Origin: Bdellovibrio svalbardensis
GTDB taxonomy: Bacteria; Bdellovibrionota; Bdellovibrionia; Bdellovibrionales; Bdellovibrionaceae
Assembly (NCBI RefSeq): GCF_029531655.1
Contig: NZ_JANRMI010000006.1
Location: 1-64,000 of the forward strand
Length of the DNA: 64,000 nt
Direction: 5' to 3'
Shown: piece by piece, positions 45,386 through 54,700 of the stretch
How the letters are laid out: the number at the start of each line of letters is the position of its first letter
Position numbering within the stretch: position 1 is the stretch's first letter
Made by a program: the position numbers and the translations under genes
Notes under the pieces: generated by a model
The model's database searches: none
Told to the model about the DNA's origin: nothing
The model's input: only the letters and a program-made list of their open reading frames with translations

Positions 45386-45485
45386 AGGTACGGACACACT
45401 TTTGGTGTCGCAGATGCGTTAAAGAAAGAGTAAAAATGCGGACTTACTTAGTTGGGGACACTTAAGATATGCAGATGGGCTAAAT

Positions 45486-45522
45486 AAAAAAGGCTTCAAT
45501 CCGTTGGGATGAAGCCTTTTTT
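45486..45522. terminator. Bidirectional terminator
   Basis: AAAAAAGGCTTCA and TGAAGCCTTTTTT form a 13-bp stem around an 11-base loop with T-runs on both strands. It lies between the ends of mtgA and the converging dioxygenase-like gene. The preceding 100 bases (45386-45485) hold no gene. Confidence 0.9.
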
Positions 45523-45547
45523 AGTTTTAGAGAACTGTGTAATCAGA

Positions 45548-46321
45548 TTAAGCCTTTTTGGCTTTTGCTTTCGCAGTGACATCAATCATGATTTTTTCAA
45601 CATCAGCCAAGTCAGCTTCAGTGATTTCATAAACTTGTTTGTCACCAATTCTTTCAATGATCGCATTAAACAATTCAGTTGAAAGGAATGAACGAACATT
45701 TCCTGATTGGTACTCACGCTCTTTTTCAGCATAAAGACCCAAGAATGTTTCATCGCGGAACCAAGTTTGCTTATTGGCTTTTTGAATGTGCGCCAATTCG
45801 TCATCGCTTGGGTCACGTTGCAAGAATTCAAAGAAGAAACCAGATGGTTTTCCACCCGGCAAGAACCACTCACCAGAGAAAACTTGAATCAAATTCTCGT
45901 GATCGTCTTTCAAAATCGGAGTCACGAACTGAACACCGCGCTCAAGGCAGTGCTCATAGAAGCCAATCAAGTCTGGAGTGCGCAATGCCAAATGCTGAAC
46001 ATGCGCCACGTTCTCATGGCCATCAAGCATTTGACGAACATGAGAAGGCTCATTAGCTGGCTCAGAAGGTTGAACGATCGCAAAGATCGTCGGAAGTGGA
46101 TCTTTCTCTTTCGGTTCCCAAGATCCCACCTTCGTAGCGTAAGTCATAGAAACGTCTTTTTCACCGTTTTTGCCTTTACGCTTTTTTTCATAAAGAAGAT
46201 CATCAGGAGTCGTACCAAAAATAATACGGAAAACCGCATAAGTCAGAATGTAAAGTTTTGGGTGAAACAACATCGTCGTATGATCGATGGTGAAATTCAT
46301 AAATGGCTTCTTAGTCATCAT
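45548..46321 (-). CDS. VOC-fold dioxygenase resembling the HPPD catalytic domain
   Basis: A 257-residue protein of the vicinal-oxygen-chelate superfamily. It aligns in outline with only the C-terminal catalytic barrel of 4-hydroxyphenylpyruvate dioxygenase, with a possible Fe triad His (FTIDHTTML), His (AHVQHLALRT) and Glu (GFFFEFLQR). HPPD has about 350 residues with an additional N-terminal barrel that is missing here. An insert (EKKRKGKNGEKD) and a long helical tail (180-257) are extra. It could be a diverged HPPD-like or glyoxalase-like enzyme. A GGAGGAAT-type ribosome site precedes the ATG. Confidence 0.75.
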   Translation of the reverse strand: MMTKKPFMNFTIDHTTMLFHPKLYILTYAVFRIIFGTTPDDLLYEKKRKGKNGEKDVSMTYATKVGSWEPKEKDPLPTIFAIVQPSEPANEPSHVRQMLDGHENVAHVQHLALRTPDLIGFYEHCLERGVQFVTPILKDDHENLIQVFSGEWFLPGGKPSGFFFEFLQRDPSDDELAHIQKANKQTWFRDETFLGLYAEKEREYQSGNVRSFLSTELFNAIIERIGDKQVYEITEADLADVEKIMIDVTAKAKAKKA

Positions 46322-46458
46322 TCCTCCAAGAATGAACCGATATTAGAAACCAAACTCCCACAGGTCAACTCAACAGCTCCCATAATTCCTCCTTGCTTGC
46401 CAACTAATGCGCCGCGGAGAGCCTAAAGTACTCGGTGGAGTCCCTCTTTAATGCGGGG

Positions 46459-46600
46459 ATTTGGTGAATAACTAAATCTTTGCCGGTGCTTCGTTCGGCA
46501 CGGCATCCTGCCTCGTCGCCGCCGGGCTGCGCCCGGTTCGCGCATCCTGCGCCGGCGAAGGCCTCTCTGCGACCAGCAAAGATTTAGTTATTCACCAAAT
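46459..46600 (+). repeat. Structured covarying element, copy 1
   Basis: Arms 46459-46483 and 46576-46600 are a perfect 25-bp inverted repeat around a 92-nt GC-rich core. The core holds an inner helix CTTCG/CGAAG, then GGCA(TCC)TGCC, CCGGGC(TGC)GCCCGG and GCGCA(TCC)TGCGC. The flanks GCGGGG before and TTTGCGT after are shared with copy 2. Copy 2 differs in the arms and hairpins but keeps every pairing (see findings). It could be a structured RNA or a cruciform-forming DNA element; no promoter was identified. Confidence 0.85.
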
Positions 46601-46755
46601 TTGCGTTGAAGGGGGCTTTTTGAGTTTTCTAGGGCTGGGGTGGAAAAAATTGGAAGGGAAGGCGTCGGATTAGGCAGCCTAAATCGCGGCGTATTTTTTT
46701 GCGCCCAATCCTTAGGTCATTTTCTTTCTTTGAACGAGGGGCGGCTCATTACGAA

Positions 46756-46900
46756 ATTTGCCGTGTAAGGAAATCCTTGATGGTCGTAGAGAGGCCTTCG
46801 CCGGCGCCACGATGGCGCGAACCGAGCGAAGCTCGGCGGCGATTGAGCCCGGATGGCGTGCCGACCGAAGCACCAGCAAGGATTTCCTTACACGGCAAAT
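46756..46900 (-). repeat. Structured covarying element, copy 2 (inverted)
   Basis: Arms 46756-46779 and 46877-46900 are a perfect 24-bp inverted repeat. Read on the minus strand the core aligns with copy 1 almost throughout, including GGTGCTTCG, TTCGCGC and CGCCGGCGAAGGCCTCTCT. Its hairpins are GCC(ATCCG)GGC, CCGAGC(TTC)GCTCGG and GCGCCA(TCG)TGGCGC. It lies 155 bases from copy 1 in the opposite orientation. Confidence 0.85.
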
Positions 46901-46930
46901 CCCCGCAATGACCCGTTCCCCACACGAGCG

Positions 46931-46970
46931 AAGAAAAAAAGACTGGGAGTGTCCACGTATGGGCACTCCC
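46931..46970 (-). terminator. Minus-strand intrinsic terminator
   Basis: Read on the minus strand, GGGAGTG and CACTCCC pair, with CCA/TGG inside a one-base mismatch, followed by a seven-T run. It probably ends transcripts from csbD, 120 bases upstream, before they reach the repeat elements. Confidence 0.75.
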
Positions 46971-47090
46971 AATTTGAATCAGGCGTTTTTAGGGCCGATT
47001 CGGAGATAATTTTTTGACTGTTTATTGGCATCTCGGGTTTTTACTTTCGTAATTACATTCAATCGCCTTTAACTTCATCAAATAACTATC

Positions 47091-47384
47091 TCAATGTTGA
47101 GCATCAGGTTTTCTAGGTTTGGGTTGATTCACATCGCTAGCATAACTAGTTTTGTTAATTTTCTCCTCGCTAGAAGTATCGCTGGCGCTCAATTTATTTT
47201 TAAATTCATTAAATTTTTTGGTCGCTTCCTCTTTTGACAATCCATAAGCCTTTTGAATTTGGCCTTCAAGTTTAGTCATATCACCTTTAAGGGAATCAAT
47301 TTCATCGTCGGTGAGTTTTCCCCAGGCTGTTTTAATTTTGCCTTTGAGAATCTTCCAGTCACCGCCTACGGTATCCTTGTTCAT
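47091..47384 (-). CDS. CsbD family stress protein
   Basis: A 97-residue protein of the CsbD (UPF0337) family, small hydrophilic stress-induced proteins of unknown action. The family repeat is visible: KDTVGGDWKILKGKIKTAWGKLTDDEID, then LEGQIQKAYGLSKEEATKKF. The tail from 70 is polar and disordered. AAGGAGG lies before the ATG. Confidence 0.9.
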   Translation of the reverse strand: MNKDTVGGDWKILKGKIKTAWGKLTDDEIDSLKGDMTKLEGQIQKAYGLSKEEATKKFNEFKNKLSASDTSSEEKINKTSYASDVNQPKPRKPDAQH

Positions 47385-47593
47385 AAGATCCTCCTTGTTA
47401 ACTCAATTGCACACCCGTTTTCGAAAATTTGAAATAGCAATGCGTGAACTTGTTAAAAAGCGCGGACCTCCATCAACATTTCTTGTCGACATGAAACATT
47501 TGGGGAGTAATGGCTGGTTACAACTGTTAGACACGGATTGTCTTTGGACGCATTAGATTTGCTACCTGACATATTTCTGAGTAGCGTTTGCTC

Positions 47594-49282
47594 ATGTCTA
47601 GTGGATTTAAAACGATTTCAGTCATTTTATTTGTTCTTGGTTCTTCAGTCTCCGCGACTGCGGACATTGTTGATTGGAGCCCTTCCGCACGGATTCCCGA
47701 ACAGGGTCGCGCCAATATTTTGAATCTCGATCAGGGTCAGCTTGAGCAGTACCGTGACGCGGGATTGATTCACGCGCAGATTTATCCGGTGACCGTGACT
47801 GGCGTTTTGCCGCCCTTGCAACCGGTGCGAAATTTTATTGAAGATCGTTCGTGGAATCCGCTGAAAGAGCTTCTTAATAAAGTTATTCGTAATATCACAG
47901 GCTTTACAAGTTTTGATGGCTTCCTCAGTCGCCTGGGTTTGCACAAGTATCCCAAGGCCACTGATGCAGGTGTTTATGCGGTTCCTTATCCTGAAGGAAG
48001 TCGCCCTGATTATCGCATGGGATTTGGAGTTATTGAACGGGGTGGGGCCCAGGGTTTCACGTTCTCCTGCGCGGCTTGCCACTCCTCAGAGCTGTTTGGA
48101 AAAACCGTATTGGGTCTTACCAATCGATTTCCGCGAGCGAATGAATTTTTTGTGAAAGCAAAAAAGATCACGGGTTATTATAACTCTTGGTTCTTCCAGC
48201 ACTGGACGGGAGCTTCGCAAAGTGAAGCGGCTTTGATGGATGAAGCCGTTCGAAACCTAGGACGAGTGGAAGTAAAGAATCCAATCATGGTGGGACTTGA
48301 TACCTCATTGGCTCAGGTCGCTCTTTCATTGAATCGCCGTCAACAAGACGCCTATGCAACTCCTTCACCAGCTCTCGAACGCAATCCTCGTAAAGATCCT
48401 TTCTTGGATGACTATCCTGCGGACTCAAAGCCTGCGGTCTGGTGGAATCTGAAATATAAAAACCGCTGGCTTTCAGATGGCAGCGTGATTTCGGGAAATC
48501 CTATTTTCACAAATATTATCTGGAATGAAGTGGGCCGAGGTGCAGATCTGCGCGTTTTGGAAAATTGGCTTAGTCAGAACCAGCAAGTTGTTGATGAACT
48601 GACCGCAGCTGTATTTTCAGCGGAAGCTCCACGCATCACGGATTTCTTTCCGGCAGAGCGCATTGATGTGGGGCGTGCTAAAATTGGCGAACAGATTTTC
48701 AATAACACCTGTGCTCAATGTCACGGAGTTTATGAAAAGGCATGGAGTCTTCCAGGTTCAGAGACTTGGCCGAAAGAGATGCAGCTTCGCACCACAAAGG
48801 TGATTCCGCGCAGAGACACTCCTGTTGAGGAGGTCGGCACCGATCCCTATCGCCGTCTGGGGATGAAGTCACTAGAGCAGCTCAATAATCTGTCGATTTC
48901 CAGAAAAAATGGAATCGTTATCCAAGCACAGCCTGGTTATGTGCCGCCACCGTTGGTGGGTATTTGGGCTCGATGGCCTTATATGCACAACAACTCCATT
49001 CCAAGTCTTTGTGCCGTGTTGACGCCTGCGAAACAGCGTCCACAGGTTTATTATGCCGGCGAGGCGCGAGATAAAGAAAAAGATTTTGATTTTGAATGCA
49101 ATGGATATCCTCTGGGTCCCAAGACACCTGCAGCTTGGAAAGAGGATGACTTTCTTTATGTCACCACTCGCCGCGGGATGAGCAATGCGGGCCACGACGA
49201 GGGGATCTTTCTGGAGCAGGGGCGTGAGATCCTGTCGGTTCAAGACAAGAAGGACTTAATTCAATATTTGCAAACTCTGTAG
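47594..49282 (+). CDS. Exported di-haem c-type cytochrome
   Basis: A 562-residue exported protein with a signal peptide (KTISVILFVLGSSVSATA). Two CxxCH haem sites are visible: CAACH near residue 155 and CAQCH near 375. The later region has IWARWPYMHNNSIPSL and RGMSNAGHDEG, which look like the active-site side of RoxA/di-haem-peroxidase-type cytochromes. It is probably periplasmic and either a redox partner or an oxygenase. No ribosome site is clear; ATG 47594 puts the signal peptide at the start. Confidence 0.85.
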   Translation: MSSGFKTISVILFVLGSSVSATADIVDWSPSARIPEQGRANILNLDQGQLEQYRDAGLIHAQIYPVTVTGVLPPLQPVRNFIEDRSWNPLKELLNKVIRNITGFTSFDGFLSRLGLHKYPKATDAGVYAVPYPEGSRPDYRMGFGVIERGGAQGFTFSCAACHSSELFGKTVLGLTNRFPRANEFFVKAKKITGYYNSWFFQHWTGASQSEAALMDEAVRNLGRVEVKNPIMVGLDTSLAQVALSLNRRQQDAYATPSPALERNPRKDPFLDDYPADSKPAVWWNLKYKNRWLSDGSVISGNPIFTNIIWNEVGRGADLRVLENWLSQNQQVVDELTAAVFSAEAPRITDFFPAERIDVGRAKIGEQIFNNTCAQCHGVYEKAWSLPGSETWPKEMQLRTTKVIPRRDTPVEEVGTDPYRRLGMKSLEQLNNLSISRKNGIVIQAQPGYVPPPLVGIWARWPYMHNNSIPSLCAVLTPAKQRPQVYYAGEARDKEKDFDFECNGYPLGPKTPAAWKEDDFLYVTTRRGMSNAGHDEGIFLEQGREILSVQDKKDLIQYLQTL

Positions 49283-49292
49283 AACCAAGCTG

Positions 49293-50126
49293 CTAGCTGC
49301 GAGTCGCTATTCTATGCAGTTGCGCGATTTTCTCTGAGAGATTTTCTTTCAGAGAAGATTTTTGCTCTGGGGTGAGAGTACTTAAAACCTGCGCCACTAA
49401 TTTCTGCATGTCTTTTTGATATTTGGCCAAGGCTTCGCGATATTCCGGAAGATCATAGGATTCGGGATTGCTGTAGTAGTTTTTCACGAAAGCCTTCATT
49501 TGCTCCGTTGAGCTTGTTTCCCGTAGGAACTTTTGGAAAACGAATTCCTTATTCTTTACTTTGAGATCCGCGGGGAAGGGCGAAGTGTTCAGGCTTTCCT
49601 CGAGCATATTTTTTTGTTCTTTGTTAAGTGAGCCTATGAACATTTCGAACCAGTCGATATATTTGTCGCGGTATTCAGACTTAAACTTGGCCTTATCTTG
49701 GAATTTCTCAAGATCTTCCATATTTTTTTTGTGGAAGGCCTTGGTGAAATAGGTGATTTGCTCTGGGTTGGTGGTCGCAATGAAATCGACGGCAGTGTCT
49801 GAAAACTTGGAATTGATCTGCTCGATGTCTTTCAGGAACAGGGCAAAATAGAAAGACACTCGGTCTTCACTGAGGGGGCCGTCGTTGACTTCTTTTTGAA
49901 TACCCTTAAGGCGCTCAATCCAGGTGGGCAGGACTTCAGTGCGGATGGCCTGCAGATCCTTGTTGATGTCATTCTTGAGTTCTTTACTTTGTTTTGAAGA
50001 GATATCGAAGTAGTCATCAACCTTGGAGGCAATATAGGTGTCGGCCCAGCGGAAGGCGATGTCGAGACGGCTGCAGCCTGTTAAGAATACGAAACTCAGA
50101 CACAAGCACAAAAGGACTCTGTTCAT
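49293..50126 (-). CDS. DUF6279 lipoprotein
   Basis: A 277-residue lipoprotein with lipobox FLTGC, Cys18. The mature protein is largely helical and charged: RWADTYIASKVDDYFDIS near the start and a terminal SLTPEQKSSLKENLSEKI-type segment match the DUF6279 family. A paralogue lies at 62478. Family function unknown; it is predicted to face the periplasm. Converges on the di-haem cytochrome gene with 10 bases between stops. Confidence 0.85.
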   Translation of the reverse strand: MNRVLLCLCLSFVFLTGCSRLDIAFRWADTYIASKVDDYFDISSKQSKELKNDINKDLQAIRTEVLPTWIERLKGIQKEVNDGPLSEDRVSFYFALFLKDIEQINSKFSDTAVDFIATTNPEQITYFTKAFHKKNMEDLEKFQDKAKFKSEYRDKYIDWFEMFIGSLNKEQKNMLEESLNTSPFPADLKVKNKEFVFQKFLRETSSTEQMKAFVKNYYSNPESYDLPEYREALAKYQKDMQKLVAQVLSTLTPEQKSSLKENLSEKIAQLHRIATRS

Positions 50127-50309
50127 TTCAACTTCCTTGTTGCGAGTTCTTCTAAGATGTCAGCACTCAATGATGGTGGACTCGAATTAAAAATCTCAGG
50201 CCTTAGGATAGCAGACATTGCGTGAAGCAGATGTCCGGTTCCAAAGGGAGATCAGCTCTTCAAGTCGAAAGTCGATGAAGAGCTGACCAGAGATCATATT
50301 TATTTTGAG

Positions 50310-50843
50310 CTAGCTATGAAACTGGCGCGTGGCCTCATAAAGGAACCAGGATCGCTTTTCACTTTCATCTATCCAAACTTCAATCAGTGCGGCACTGGCA
50401 ATATCGCGATGCTCTTGACATACCTCGTGAGCGGTTCTTAGAGCCGCCGTTAAAGTCCTGTTGTCATCGCAAAGCTCTGACAGCATATCTTGAGGTGTCA
50501 CAAACTCCGCGTCATTATCTGGAATTCTTTGTAAGCGGGCGATATGACCAATAGAGCGCAAGGTGGTTCCACCAACCTTGCGGACTCGTTCTGCCAAAGC
50601 ATCGGTCATGGCGAAGATCTGCTCCGCTTGTTCGTCCAGCAGAAGGTGCAGATCCCTGAAATGCGTTCCACTCATATGCCAGTGGAAGTTTTTTGTTTTC
50701 AGATATATTGAGTAGACGTCCGCCAAGACTAAGTTCAACGCAGCGGAAATATCTTTTGTGGCTTTTTCTCCCAAGTCAGTGGGAGTGCGTAGGGGAGCCA
50801 TACGAGCATTGCGAGCATTCTGTTGTTGCTGTTGTCGATCCAT
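50310..50843 (-). CDS. dps: Dps family DNA-protecting ferritin
   Basis: A 177-residue Dps protein: a twelve-subunit shell that oxidises and stores iron with peroxide and coats DNA. The ferroxidase site is visible: KNFHWHMSGTHFRDLHLLLDEQAEQIF with the two His, Asp and Glu. The N-terminus is Gln/Asn/Arg-rich (DRQQQQQNARNARMAP) as in DNA-binding Dps tails. Start ATG 50843 is set by GGAGG eight bases upstream. The 16-bp inverted repeat lies in its upstream region. Confidence 0.92.
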   Translation of the reverse strand: MDRQQQQQNARNARMAPLRTPTDLGEKATKDISAALNLVLADVYSIYLKTKNFHWHMSGTHFRDLHLLLDEQAEQIFAMTDALAERVRKVGGTTLRSIGHIARLQRIPDNDAEFVTPQDMLSELCDDNRTLTAALRTAHEVCQEHRDIASAALIEVWIDESEKRSWFLYEATRQFHS

Positions 50844-50889
50844 AGAAACCTCCATCAGTCATGATACTCACTTCGCGCACGAATGAATG

Positions 50890-50930
50890 TTGTTTTAAAG
50901 CAGGGACACAGGGGCCCTGCTTTAAAACAA
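50890..50930. repeat. Perfect 16-bp inverted repeat
   Basis: TTGTTTTAAAGCAGGG (50890-50905) and CCCTGCTTTAAAACAA (50915-50930) flank a 9-base loop. It follows the stop of the small conserved gene and precedes dps. It may be a terminator of unusual type or an operator; the flanking AAAA/TTTT ends make both possible. Confidence 0.55.
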
Positions 50931-50939
50931 AATGTTACA

Positions 50940-51113
50940 TTATTTTTCTTTGCGCACGCCTTTGAAGGGTTTGTCGTCGGCTTTAACATTTATAAATTGC
51001 CCGGTACGAGAATCACGCTCAACCCACCGCTCGGTGTGAGAGTTGAAGACCTGACTGCGATTGCGAACAGCGCCATCTCTGTGATTGTCGCCTTTTTTCC
51101 CAACGGTTGCCAT
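50940..51113 (-). CDS. Small conserved protein (KGDNHRDGAVRNRSQV type)
   Basis: A 57-residue protein too short for most ORF screens. It starts ATG 51113 with AGGAGG upstream. Sequence features GKKGDNHRDGAVRNRSQVFN, RWVERDSRTGQFIN and a conserved end KPFKGVRKEK. I recognise this as a small conserved bacterial protein (with consensus parts DGAVRxRSQV and PFKGVRKEK), often in gene neighbourhoods of unknown role. It follows the 162-residue gene by 9 bases, so the two are an operon. Confidence 0.75.
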   Translation of the reverse strand: MATVGKKGDNHRDGAVRNRSQVFNSHTERWVERDSRTGQFINVKADDKPFKGVRKEK

Positions 51114-51122
51114 AGTGACCTC

Positions 51123-51611
51123 CTAAAATCCTTTCAGTCGTTTTCTTGCTTTGCGTTTTTTACTGAGCCGTCCTTGATGCAAATTGTGACTCGCCAAAAA
51201 CTCATCGGTTTTGGCGGCGACCTCTTCGATTCCTCCTGGAGTGTCGCGGAATGAAGCTCCTAATTCTCCTCGCGGAGAGTCTTCTTCAGACTGACTTTGT
51301 AAGCCACGAAGGGAACTGTCCATCGCACTGGCAGCCATATCCATTTGTTCTTTGACGTCGACTTCGCCGCGCATAAAATCTGGTGGGAGGTCTTCGAGAG
51401 TATCCAAGGAGGTGTCCGTCATATTGAAGCGTTTCACTGTATCTTTGATGGTCGTATGCCCCGTTTGATCTTTGTCGATCAAAATTTCGTTTTCATCGAC
51501 ACGATTTTCGCTGGCTTCGCCCATTTTCTTTTGTGTAAACGGCGGAACTGCGGGTGAAAATTCTCTTTCACCTTCGGGACTTCTTAGAATGAGGATCTTT
51601 GACAAGATCAT
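51123..51611 (-). CDS. Hypothetical acidic protein
   Basis: A 162-residue protein, acidic in the middle and basic at the end (LSKKRKARKRLKGF). No signal peptide or membrane segment; predicted partly disordered. A few conserved-looking segments (NRVDENEILIDKDQTGHTTIKD, FMRGEVDVKEQ) do not match a family I know. GAGGAG precedes the ATG. It heads the operon with the 57-residue gene. Confidence 0.62.
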   Translation of the reverse strand: MILSKILILRSPEGEREFSPAVPPFTQKKMGEASENRVDENEILIDKDQTGHTTIKDTVKRFNMTDTSLDTLEDLPPDFMRGEVDVKEQMDMAASAMDSSLRGLQSQSEEDSPRGELGASFRDTPGGIEEVAAKTDEFLASHNLHQGRLSKKRKARKRLKGF

Positions 51612-51740
51612 AAACTCCTCCTCATGGCATTATTATAGGAGGGTGTCCTGCAGTAGAAAGGCTTAAGAATCTGTTTTCCAGCATAAAAAAAGGACCGTTG
51701 TTTCCAACAGTCCTTTTAAAATCAGTATTTTTTTAAATAT

Positions 51741-54700
51741 CTATTCCGCTGTGAAATCCAAAGCCTTGAAGTATGCTTCAGAAGATGAAGACGTATCGTT
51801 CGAGTCATGTTGAATCGTAATAGCAACGATATCGAAATCAGCCACATTCTTGTTTGGGAAAGCACGTTTTAAGTCTTGCGCCAAATTGCGTTGGTACAGT
51901 TGTGCTTTGCCAAGTTGGTCCTGGCTGTTAAGCAACAATTGTTTCGCTTCTGGCAAAGTCGCAACGACCACGTTCTTATTAGAGTACCAGTTTTCAAAGA
52001 TATCACCCGCATTGCGGACTTCGCCTGGAACTGATCCACCGAAGTAGTAGCCGAACAAGAAGACTTTGTCATTTTTTGCATCGACTGTCGTTCTGTCACC
52101 ATTGGCGCGGCCATCGCGAATCGTAAACCAAACTTGGAAAGCCGAATCGTCTTTACCAGTTTTTCCTTTGACCGGATCTGCGCCGACCACGTCTTTAGTG
52201 ACAGCCAACTTCAAAGACATTTTCGAGAACTCGAGCGGAGAGAAGCGGTAAGCCAATGTCGTCATACGAATTGAATTATTCGCACTTTTCATCAAAGCCC
52301 AGTCTTTTTCACCGTTAAAGTCTGCAGTGATATAACCGAAATCTTTGTTGTCGTCCAAACCACCTGGAGAACGGGATTCATAGTTGAACTGGTGATCCAT
52401 GCGGAAGTGCACCATGTTCTTATGAGCGTAATCGATGCGGATCCCTTCTGGCATGTTTTGACGAGTTGCCGGAGTCACTTTTGTGCCCGCCATCGTGTCA
52501 CCCAGCTTAGAGACGTCGATCACATTGTAAGGATCATAACGAAGTCCCGATTGCGGAAGTTTTGTTTTTACATCATAGCTGTCAGCAGGATCGTTGATCT
52601 TAGGAAGTACTTGGCGATTCAATTCCCAAGTATTGCTGTAAGGTACGAACTCAACCAGATGGTCTTGTTCCAATCCGATTTGTTCAACAATGCCTGGCGA
52701 CTTCAAACGGAAGTACTGTCTGTCTTTGATGTAGTGAGTGTTCGCCGCACCCAAGATGACTTGCGTATTCCAGTTCAAGTTGTTTTTGTCGTCATTGATA
52801 TTCAATTCAGACACACTGCTGATAAGGCCTTTCATAAAGGCTTTTTGATTGAAGCGTGAAGACAGGATTCCCGCCAAGTGATCGGCATGGATCGTCCCCA
52901 TATCAACGGCTTTCAATTTCGCCGGGAACTTCGAAGAAGAGACCGTCACAACACCGTCATTGTCCTCATCGAATTGACCGATTAACTTCGTCGCTTTCAT
53001 AAAGATATGAGAATCTTCCGGAGAACTTTCAAAAGTCACAGAGAAGTAACGAGTCAAACCCGTCAAAGCTCTTTCATTTTTTCTCCAGAAAGCGTCCATC
53101 GCCGTTGGTGTGATGGATTTAGCTGCTGTTTTCTCTTTGCAGATCTCAGGGCCTGAAGTTTCAGTCAAAGCTGACACAAGTGCGAACGGCACATCTGTCG
53201 TATTCAAGATGCTAGAGCCATGAAGAGGAGCTGCCACCGCAATCATCCCTTTGACGTATGTTGAGATAAAGCTTGGGCGTTTCAAGAAGGCGTGAAGAGT
53301 ATCCACGGCACCTTTTGAGTAGCTCACGAACAAGTAACGAGGAGCTGCATGGCCACGTTGAGTGCGATCTTTGAAATCTTTGCTCAAATAATCCAAGATA
53401 ATGTCTGCATTCACTTCGGAGCCGCAGGTGCTCTCAACAGGAGGTTGGATCACACGAAGACCCATCTCGTCACTTAAGGCACTCAAACCAAGGCTGAAGA
53501 TCTCTTTGTCGAAGATGGCGTTGTAAATTCCTGGGACGTAAACAATTGTCACATCTTCCAATTTTTGATTGTAGATCTTAGTGAGCGGCGTTGGGTAGAT
53601 GCGGCCCTCAAGATCTGCCTCTTTGATTGCTTCTTTCAAAAGTGTTTGCACATTTGATGGTTGCGCCTTTGAGTTTGTCTTGGTCAATGCCGAGAATGAC
53701 TGAACGGCTTTTTCCTTATTGCTCACCCATTGCTTCGCGAATTGAAGGTCGCGAGTCTCAGGAAGGAATGGTTTTTCCTGGATGACGATGGAGTTCTCAA
53801 GCAAGTAAGGCATTTGATACATTTTCATAACCGCGCGTTTTGCAGGAAGCACGTAGTTTTTGATTTGGTCCATGATGCCGCCACCATTCAAATCCACATG
53901 TTGCATATCGAGGTTGGCAGTTTTTTGATCCTGCAACAAGCCTACTTTTTCTTTCACTTTGTTTACGCGCGGATCATTCATCAATTTTTCTACAGAACCT
54001 GAAGTCAAAACCGCATCCGTCACCGAACCGATATCTTCCGGGGAAATCATCGTTTGGACGTCGAATTTTGAAACGTCGAAGCTCATTGGTGAAAGACTTT
54101 TGCCAGTTGGATCGTTGAACGGATCGAACTTGAAGGCATCCATGAAGCTCTTCATTTCAGAAACCAGGAAGTAAGGACGAGTGTCAGCTACGAATTTAGA
54201 GATATGACGGAAGATGCGTTTTTGGCTCAAGTCTTTAGCATCTGTTTGGATGCCTTGCTTGTAGTTAGCCAACACTTGCGCCAAGGCGTCTTTTCCAGTG
54301 GCTTTATGTTTGCCTACTGATTCTGCAAAAAGCTCTTTCGCCTCAACACCGATGAATGGGAGGATGTCTTTGGAACGAACTTGGCCAGGGACTTTACGTT
54401 TGTTGGAAGCAATCAAACCGTAAGATGAAGCCGCCGTCAAAGAACCGTGAGTGCGGTACATTTTTGCGAATGCGCCCAAAGAGTTTTTGATGAAATTTCC
54501 ATCTTTAATAGTCAAGATGAAGTCCGGGAAGTCGAAGTTTCTTTCTGAAGCAGACTCAACAATGCGGAAGAGAGCATCTGGGTAAGGTGTTCCCTCTGAC
54601 GCTTTAAAGGCTTCTGTTGCGTTCAATGCCTTTGGCGCTGCTTGAGTTGATTGAGCTGCTGTTGGCAAATGAAGGGGATTTCCTTGCGTTGGGAAATAGT

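Larger units (their letters stand above)
46322..47090. other. 769-base gene-free gap with structured repeats
   Basis: No frame here resembles a protein. Frames at 46699-47009 only read through the repeat on either strand. The gap holds the two inverted structured elements, a CsbD-side terminator and a short palindrome TTAGGCAGCCTAA at 46670. Confidence 0.75.

Noticed and set aside
45386-45480. Two loosely similar GGAC-containing stretches as tandem repeats
   Set aside because: Similarity is patchy and could be chance; no clear unit can be drawn.
46459-46600. Simple intrinsic terminator
   Set aside because: The stem is far too long, encloses a 92-nt core with its own hairpins and has no T-run after it.
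46699-47009. Arg/Ser-rich frames over the second structured element
   Set aside because: They lack homology-like features and ribosome sites and come from the GC-rich inverted repeat.
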